This document shows, piece after piece, positions 1 to 3,599 of a DNA stretch of 5,487 nucleotides. Source of the DNA: Candidatus Krumholzibacteriia bacterium (lineage in GTDB: Bacteria > Krumholzibacteriota > Krumholzibacteriia > LZORAL124-64-63); contig JACZKN010000085.1 in assembly GCA_014859985.1 (NCBI GenBank), positions 1 through 5,487 on the forward strand. The letters run 5' to 3'. Both the position numbers and the translations under genes were made by a program. The notes beneath the pieces are model-generated. The model saw only the letters and a program-made list of their open reading frames with translations. It had not been told where the DNA came from and searched no databases. Position 1 is the stretch's first letter. Each line of letters starts with the position of its first letter.

Positions 1-112
1 GGCGACGGTGGCAGGCCTCCCCACCGCTCGACGAGGTCAGCCCCCAGGCGGCCAGCCGTTGGCGGGTGTCTGCGGGGGGCAGTCCCGGTCCCATGATCAG
101 GATGTGGGGCAC
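1..112 (-). CDS. Possible N-terminal half of a receiver domain, running off the left edge
   Basis: An open frame on the minus strand starts at GTG (112-110) and stays open for 37 codons to the window edge. A clear ribosome binding site, GGAAGGA (complement of 118-124), lies 5 nt upstream, which supports this start. The residues look like the first half of a response-regulator receiver fold: a hydrophobic first strand (HILIM, residues 3-7), a first helix ending in RLAAWG (19-24), then LTSSSGGEA (25-33), which resembles the usual end of strand 2 and start of helix 2. The acidic pair that normally follows strand 1 and binds Mg2+ is absent; GPG stands there instead. It lies back to back with the C-terminal receiver half at 163-423 and could be the displaced front of that same gene. 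With only 37 residues the family call is tentative; an unrelated divergent gene is the alternative. Confidence 0.4.
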   Translation of the reverse strand, partial: MPHILIMGPGLPPADTRQRLAAWGLTSSSGGEACHRR

Positions 113-125
113 GTCGGTCCTTCCC

Positions 126-140
126 GCGGCCCGGGGCCGC
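126..140. repeat. 15-bp perfect palindrome between the two receiver halves
   Basis: The arms GCGGCCC (126-132) and GGGCCGC (134-140) are exact reverse complements around a single G at 133. The palindrome lies between the minus-strand start with its ribosome binding site (112-124) and the point where receiver-like residues begin on the plus strand (about 148-157). It may mark an inversion or join point, but short GC palindromes are expected by chance in DNA this GC-rich. Confidence 0.45.
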
Positions 141-162
141 CTGCGCGGCAGCGCGGTTTGTC

Positions 163-423
163 GTGGCGCTGGTGGACCTGAACCTGCCCGGCGAGTCCGG
201 CGCCGACCTGGTCCGCTGGTTGCAGGCCCGGGCCACCGGGCCTGCGGTGGTGCTGATGACGGGTGCGGACGGCGGTGCCGAGCCGCTGTCCCCGGTGGGG
301 GACGGCTGCGCCGCCGTGGTCAGCAAACCCCTGGACTTCGCCGACCTGCCGGCGCTGCTGACCCGTGCGGCGGCCCGGCACGGCGGGGCGCGAACGCGGA
401 AGGAACCGAACCACGATGACTAG
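163..423 (+). CDS. Response-regulator receiver domain, C-terminal half only
   Basis: This encodes strand 3 to helix 5 of a CheY-like receiver domain. Strand 3 is ALVDLNLPG, with the phospho-acceptor Asp at residue 5 from GTG 163. Strand 4 is VVLMTGAD with the conserved Thr at residue 33. Strand 5 is VVSKPLD with the conserved Lys at residue 55, and helix 5 is FADLPALLTRAA. The part before strand 3 is missing: in-frame codons from 97 to 150 do not resemble a receiver, and a stop lies at 94-96. None of the three plus frames upstream holds the missing half. GTG 163 is the first in-frame start but has no ribosome binding site and would begin inside the fold, so it is not a convincing start. Similarity may extend back to about 148 (residues AARFV). 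The stop (421-423) overlaps the next gene's start. No output domain follows, so the parent was either a single-domain regulator or the tail of a larger sensor. As it stands this is probably a fragment. Confidence 0.75.
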   Translation: MALVDLNLPGESGADLVRWLQARATGPAVVLMTGADGGAEPLSPVGDGCAAVVSKPLDFADLPALLTRAAARHGGARTRKEPNHDD

Positions 424-1195
424 CGCACTGCGAGGGACAGCTGCGGCCGTCCTGTTGGCCGTGGCCGTGGCGCCCGGCGGGGCCGCGGCCCAAAGCGGCC
501 GCCTTGCCGAGCTGGTCGCGGTCCGGGGCGACACCCTGGTGCTGCCGGGCCCGGGCCGGGTGACGGGCCTGAGCGCGGCGGGGGCCGACTCCCTGGCCTT
601 CCTGCTCGAGGTCCCGGCCGCCCAGGCGGCCTCGGGGCGCCGCGAGGTACGCCTGCTGCTGCAGGACACCGGCGGCCGCGTCCTCTATGCTGCGGACTTC
701 ACCGGCGTGCTCGACCGCGCCCTGGCCTGGACGGGCCGGGCGTTCTACGCCTGCGGCGACGCGCCCGACGGCACCTCCATCCTCTACGAGATCCGGCCCG
801 ACAGCCTGGGCCAACTGCTGGTGGAGGAGGCCTTCACCGCGCCTGGCCACCGACCCATGGCCCTGGCCTGGGACGGGCGCTACCTGTGGCTCTCCGACCG
901 GGACTCGGGCCGGCTGGACCGCTTCGACCCGCAGGTGGACGAGTTCACCCGGTTCGTGGCGGCGCCGGGCTTCTCCCCCTGCGGGCTGGCCTGGGACGGT
1001 GCGAGCATGTGGTTGACCGACGCGGGCACCGGCCGGCTGTACCGCCTGGCCGGTGCGCGCCTGGCCTGCAACGGCGTGGTCGATACCGCCTCCTTCCTGC
1101 AGCGGGGCGCCGACACGCTGCTCTGGCACGACGGGTCGCGCCTCTGGTATCTTCCTGAGGGGCAAGGGATTGCCGTACGCTTGGAGTTTCGCTGA
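416..1195 (+). CDS. Secreted beta-propeller-like repeat protein
   Basis: The 259-residue product begins with an export signal: Arg6, a hydrophobic stretch at 8-20 and an AAAQ cleavage-like site near 23-26. The mature part is likely periplasmic or outside the cell. Four similar blades can be seen, each with a core like LAWDGxxLWL(S/T)D followed by SGRLxRF: around residues 102-126, 149-171, 190-211 and 235-257. The middle two are the clearest. This pattern occurs in six- or seven-bladed propellers such as the NHL, SMP-30, Vgb and glutamine cyclotransferase groups. Residues 30-100 are rich in short strands and may supply further, diverged blades. ATG 416 was chosen over GTG 365 because it directly precedes the signal peptide and has GGAAGGA at 398-404, although the 11-nt spacing is long. 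The ATG overlaps the receiver gene's stop by 8 bp, which suggests translational coupling. I see no catalytic motif; binding or sensing is more likely than enzymatic activity, but the function is unknown. Confidence 0.75.
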   Translation: MTSALRGTAAAVLLAVAVAPGGAAAQSGRLAELVAVRGDTLVLPGPGRVTGLSAAGADSLAFLLEVPAAQAASGRREVRLLLQDTGGRVLYAADFTGVLDRALAWTGRAFYACGDAPDGTSILYEIRPDSLGQLLVEEAFTAPGHRPMALAWDGRYLWLSDRDSGRLDRFDPQVDEFTRFVAAPGFSPCGLAWDGASMWLTDAGTGRLYRLAGARLACNGVVDTASFLQRGADTLLWHDGSRLWYLPEGQGIAVRLEFR

Positions 1196-1204
1196 GTCAG
1201 GACC

Positions 1205-1233
1205 TTGACAGGCGGGTTTCGCGGGACTAACGT
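1205..1233 (+). promoter_or_regulatory. Sigma70-type promoter for the Fur-family gene
   Basis: A perfect -35 box TTGACA (1205-1210) is followed after 17 nt by TAACGT (1228-1233), which keeps the T, A and final T of the -10 consensus. Transcription would start near 1240, about 100 nt before the Fur-family ATG at 1342. It lies just after the stop of the propeller gene in a 146-bp gap that is AT-rich for this DNA. Confidence 0.55.
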
Positions 1234-1240
1234 GGAATAC

Positions 1241-1265
1241 GAAAACAGTTTTCAAAATCGGAAAC
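1241..1265. promoter_or_regulatory. Candidate operator: GAAAAC-A-GTTTTC palindrome plus a third half-site
   Basis: GAAAAC (1241-1246) and GTTTTC (1248-1253) form a perfect inverted repeat around A1247. Six bases on, GGAAAC (1260-1265) is a near copy of the left arm, giving three half-sites in alternating orientation. The element sits on the predicted transcription start of a Fur-family gene, where a bound repressor would block transcription. A 6-1-6 arrangement of AT-rich arms resembles the 7-1-7 form of Fur/PerR boxes, but the arm sequence is not the classical GATAAT. Autoregulation is inferred. Confidence 0.5.
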
Positions 1266-1302
1266 TGGCCGCGGCAGCTCGCAGTGGACGCTGAACTGAA
1301 CG

Positions 1303-1320
1303 AGACGGCGCTTGCCGTCT
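1303..1320 (+). promoter_or_regulatory. Leader hairpin, possible attenuator
   Basis: AGACGGC (1303-1309) and GCCGTCT (1314-1320) pair perfectly around a 4-nt loop, GCTT, and the RNA continues with UUCCCCC. The stem ends 8 nt before the ribosome binding site of the Fur-family gene. The stem is GC-rich but the U run is short, so it could be a weak terminator/attenuator or an mRNA-stabilising element. An in-frame TTG at 1312, in the loop, is not a credible start. Confidence 0.35.
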
Positions 1321-1328
1321 TTCCCCCT

Positions 1329-1335
1329 GGAGAGG
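1329..1335 (+). promoter_or_regulatory. Ribosome binding site fixing the Fur-family start
   Basis: GGAGAGG lies 6 nt before ATG 1342. The alternative in-frame TTG at 1312 has no such site, so the shorter protein is preferred. Confidence 0.75.
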
Positions 1336-1341
1336 TTACCC

Positions 1342-1854
1342 ATGGCGCCCGTGAAACCGAAGAAGCAGATCGACGAGAACCTCGTCAAGGAGAAGGAAAC
1401 GGCCTTCGCGGAGTTCATCCAGCGCAAGGGCCTGAAGACGACCCGCCAGCGGAACACGATCATCGCGACGTTCTTCCGGCTGCAGGGCCATATATCGGTG
1501 GAGGAACTCCTCAACGAGGTCAAGAAAGCCAATCCCCGCATCGGCTACGCCACCGTCTACCGGACCCTGCACCTGCTGGTGGAGAGCGGTTTGGTGGAGG
1601 AGCGCCGGTTCGGTGACGGACTTGCCCGCTACGAGGGTCATTCGGACGTGGAGCACCACGACCACATGATCTGCCTCGATTGCGGCGAGATCTTCGAGTT
1701 CTACAACCCGCGTCTCGAGGCCTTGCAGGAGAAGCTGGCCGAGGAGAACGATTTCCAGATCTACCGCCATCGCCTGGAGCTGTACGGTGCCTGCAAGGAC
1801 AAGGAAGCCTGCTCCCACCGCAAGCGGAAGAAGGTCGAGCAGGCCGCCGGCTGA
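1342..1854 (+). CDS. fur: Fur-family metal-responsive transcriptional regulator
   Basis: This 170-residue cytoplasmic DNA-binding protein has the full Fur family layout. The N-terminal winged helix (about 15-95) includes the family LKTTRQR segment (31-37) and the recognition-helix region GYATVYRTLHLLVESGLV (68-85). The hinge and metal site follow: HHDH at 105-108, a Zn-binding CLDC at 111-114, Glu119 in EIFEF, His143 in YRHRLELYG and a second Cys pair at 151 and 157 (C-x5-C). His50 in QGHISVEEL matches another metal ligand of the family. PerR proteins carry an oxidisable Asp where this protein has Glu119, so Fur-like metal sensing (iron) is favoured over peroxide sensing; Zur cannot be excluded. 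The basic tail (HRKRKK, 159-164) is unusual. The length is slightly above the usual 140-150 because of N- and C-terminal extensions. The gene has its own promoter and operator candidate and overlaps alr downstream. The family call is near certain; the metal is inferred. Confidence 0.93.
   Translation: MAPVKPKKQIDENLVKEKETAFAEFIQRKGLKTTRQRNTIIATFFRLQGHISVEELLNEVKKANPRIGYATVYRTLHLLVESGLVEERRFGDGLARYEGHSDVEHHDHMICLDCGEIFEFYNPRLEALQEKLAEENDFQIYRHRLELYGACKDKEACSHRKRKKVEQAAG
1776..1779 (+). promoter_or_regulatory. Ribosome binding site for alr inside the Fur-family gene
   Basis: GGAG lies 7 nt before GTG 1787, within the Fur-family coding sequence. No other ATG, GTG or TTG occurs in the alr frame before the conserved racemase core, so this site supports the unusual overlapping start. 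Confidence 0.5.
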
Positions 1855-3001
1855 GTCCCCGGTCGGTCCGGCCTCTGCCGCCTGGCTGAACATCGACGTC
1901 GACGGCGGCGCCCTCAGCCGGAACATGCAGGTGTTCCGCTCGCTGGTGGCGCCGCCGACCCTCCTGATGGCGGTGGTCAAGGCCGACGCCTACGGGCACG
2001 GCGCGGCCATCGCCGCCCGTGCCTTCCTCAAGGGCGGCGCCGACCTCCTGGGTGTGCACAGCGTGGCCGAGGCGCGCGTCCTGCGGGACGCGGGCCTGGC
2101 CGCGCGCGTCATCGTGCTGGGCCCGGTCCTGGCCTGGGAGGCGGCTGCGGCCGCGGACCTGGACGCAGAGTTGACGGTCGGGTCGCTGGCGGCGGCCGAG
2201 GCGGTGGCGGCCGCCCGCGTGCCGTTGCGGGTGCACCTGAAGGTGGAGACGGGGGTCAACCGCCAGGGCCTGGTCGAGAGCGAGCTCGCCGCGGCGCTGG
2301 ACCTGCTGCGCGGCGCCCCGGGCGTCGCGGTCGTCGGCCTCGCCAGCCACTTCGCCGACATCGAGGACACCACCGACCACGGCTTCGCCGAGGCGCAGCT
2401 GGCGCGCTTCGCCGGGTACCGCGAGCGCCTGCACGCCCTGGGGGTGACCGCGCCCGAGGTGCACATGAGCTGCAGCGCGGCGGTCCTGCTCTTCGACCGC
2501 ACCCACGCGGACATCGCGCGGGTGGGGGTTTCCGCCTACGGGATCTGGCCGTCCCGGGAGACCAGGGTCTCGGTGCGCCAGCGCGGGCGCGCCGAGCCCC
2601 GCCTCGAGCCGGCTGTGACCTGGCGGGTGACCGTGGCCCAGGTGCGCGACGTGCCCGCCGGCCAGACCGTGGGCTACGGCCGCACCTGGAAAGCCATGAC
2701 CGACAGCCGCATCGCCGTGCTGCCGGTGGGCTACGCCGACGGCTGGCCGCGGGCGCTGTCGGGCCGGGCCCACGTGCTTGTGCGCGGGCGCCGCGCGCCG
2801 CTGGTGGGCCGCATCTGCATGAACCTGTGCATGGTGGACGTGACCCACGTGCCCGGGGCCGCGGCCGGCGACCCGGCCGTGCTGCTGGGACGGCAGGGCG
2901 ACGAGGTGATCACCGCCGAGATGCTCGCCGACCAGCTGGGCACCATCGCGTACGAGGTGCTGACCCTGCCGCGCGCCGGCTGGACCCGCCGCGAGATCTG
3001 A
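1787..3001 (+). CDS. alr: Alanine racemase, PLP-dependent
   Basis: This cytoplasmic enzyme interconverts L- and D-alanine, supplying D-alanine for peptidoglycan. The 404-residue product has the fold type III barrel and C-terminal beta domain. Key motifs are VVKADAYGHG with the PLP Lys65; LKVETGVNRQG with Lys152 (often carbamylated in the family) and Arg159; HMSCSAA (226-232); ARVGVSAYG with Arg245, the usual partner of the pyridine nitrogen; VGYGRTW with the likely second catalytic base Tyr297; PVGYADGW (313-320); GRICMNLCMVDVTHVP (341-356); and the closing AYEVLT (388-393). GTG 1787 is the only usable start. It overlaps the Fur-family gene by 68 bp and gives a 30-residue basic, Pro/Ser-rich leader before the usual WLNID start, so the mature core is about 370 residues. 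Two positions differ from the commonest motifs: Glu154 for Asp and Asn346 for Asp; both are conservative. The overlap implies co-transcription with the regulator. Confidence 0.95.
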   Translation: MPARTRKPAPTASGRRSSRPPAESPVGPASAAWLNIDVDGGALSRNMQVFRSLVAPPTLLMAVVKADAYGHGAAIAARAFLKGGADLLGVHSVAEARVLRDAGLAARVIVLGPVLAWEAAAAADLDAELTVGSLAAAEAVAAARVPLRVHLKVETGVNRQGLVESELAAALDLLRGAPGVAVVGLASHFADIEDTTDHGFAEAQLARFAGYRERLHALGVTAPEVHMSCSAAVLLFDRTHADIARVGVSAYGIWPSRETRVSVRQRGRAEPRLEPAVTWRVTVAQVRDVPAGQTVGYGRTWKAMTDSRIAVLPVGYADGWPRALSGRAHVLVRGRRAPLVGRICMNLCMVDVTHVPGAAAGDPAVLLGRQGDEVITAEMLADQLGTIAYEVLTLPRAGWTRREI

Positions 3002-3009
3002 CCGTTGCC

Positions 3010-3026
3010 GCCCGGTACCGCCGGGC
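3010..3026 (+). repeat. Small hairpin between alr and the TerB-like gene
   Basis: GCCCGG (3010-3015) pairs with CCGGGC (3021-3026) around TACCG. It lies in the 46-bp gap after the alr stop. No U run follows, so it is not a good terminator; it may shape the mRNA between the genes or be a chance product of GC-rich DNA. Confidence 0.3.
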
Positions 3027-3047
3027 CGCTCTTCCCCGGAGGAACCC

Positions 3048-3500
3048 ATGCTCGACCGCATCCAGCAGTTCTTCAACCAGCGCATCGCCGACCAGGCGCC
3101 CCTGGACGACGCGGCGCGGCTGCGCATCGCCACCTGCGCGCTGCTGCTGGAGGCCGCCCACGCCGACCGGGACTTCAGCGCCCGGGAGCGCCAACTCGTG
3201 GCCGACCTGGTGGCTCGGCGCTTCGGCCTGGACCAGGCGGACGCCGAGGACCTGCTCGCCCTGGCGGAGCAGGAGCGGCTCGGCGCCGACGACCTCTTCC
3301 AGTTCACCCGCCTGGTGGACGCCGACTTCCCCCGGGCCCGCAAGCTGGCGGTGATCGAGCTGATGTGGCGCGTGGTCTACAGCGACGGCGTGCTCGAGGC
3401 CCACGAGGACGCGCTGATGCGCAAGGTGGCCAAGCTGCTGGGCGTGCGGCCGGACGAGCTGATCGCGCTCAAGCTGAAGGTCAAGGGCGACGGCGGCTGA
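3048..3500 (+). CDS. TerB-like (tellurite resistance B family) acidic helical protein
   Basis: The 150-residue all-helical product matches the small TerB-like family (COG4103 type). It has no signal peptide or membrane span, so it is cytoplasmic. Two acidic motifs typical of the fold are present, each between helices: EAAHADRDFSARER (residues 35-48, with Asp40, Asp42 and Glu47) and VVYSDGVLEAHEDALM (109-124, with Asp113, Glu117 and Glu120). In TerB such acids bind divalent metal. The middle section (LDQADAEDLLALAEQE, 61-76) is strongly helical. ATG 3048 has GGAGG at 3038-3042, 5 nt upstream. The gene follows alr by 46 bp with no terminator and is probably the third gene of the fur-alr unit. 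Solitary TerB-like proteins are widespread and mostly uncharacterised; no other ter genes are here, so tellurite resistance should not be assumed. The family call is good; the role is unknown. Confidence 0.82.
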   Translation: MLDRIQQFFNQRIADQAPLDDAARLRIATCALLLEAAHADRDFSARERQLVADLVARRFGLDQADAEDLLALAEQERLGADDLFQFTRLVDADFPRARKLAVIELMWRVVYSDGVLEAHEDALMRKVAKLLGVRPDELIALKLKVKGDGG

Positions 3501-3522
3501 AAACCGGATACGTCTTGTCGAG

Positions 3523-3552
3523 TTGCCCCGCGGCGGCCGGCGATGCTAGAAT
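3523..3552 (+). promoter_or_regulatory. Promoter with extended -10 for the C25 peptidase gene
   Basis: TAGAAT (3547-3552) is preceded by TGC, an extended -10 (TGn). A -35-like TTGCCC (3523-3528) sits 18 nt upstream and matches four of six consensus bases. It lies in the 99-bp gap after the TerB-like gene, so the peptidase is probably a separate transcription unit with a leader of about 40 nt. Confidence 0.5.
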
Positions 3553-3559
3553 GATGGGG

Positions 3560-3587
3560 CCCGGCATGGTGCCGGGATCCGCATCCC
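3560..3587 (+). promoter_or_regulatory. Two overlapping leader hairpins before the peptidase start
   Basis: CCCGGCA (3560-3566) pairs with TGCCGGG (3570-3576) around TGG. GGGAT (3574-3578) can instead pair with ATCCC (3583-3587) around CCGC. Both need bases 3574-3576, so they exclude each other. The ribosome binding site GGTGA (3589-3593) follows immediately, 6 nt before ATG 3600. Which form is made could affect translation, but no ligand is suggested. Confidence 0.35.
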
Positions 3588-3599
3588 CGGTGATCGCCC

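Noticed and set aside
365..415. GTG start at 365 for the propeller protein
   Set aside because: It would put 17 polar, Arg-rich residues before the signal peptide; ATG 416 has a ribosome binding site and leaves a normal signal peptide.
66..419. A 117-codon + frame over the receiver fragment
   Set aside because: It is in a different frame from the receiver motifs and has no recognisable content; checked as a source of the missing N-terminal half and rejected.
1312..1341. TTG start at 1312 for the Fur-family gene
   Set aside because: It sits in a hairpin loop with no ribosome binding site, whereas ATG 1342 has GGAGAGG 6 nt upstream.
1520..3343. A 607-codon open frame on the minus strand opposite the Fur-family, alr and TerB-like genes
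   Set aside because: It lies antisense to three well-supported genes, is rich in Arg, Ala, Gly and His, and shows no recognisable domain. Long antisense frames are expected in DNA this GC-rich.
3048..3500. Tellurite resistance operon
   Set aside because: Only one TerB-like gene is present, with no terA, terC, terD or terZ neighbours; solitary TerB-like proteins are common and unrelated to resistance.
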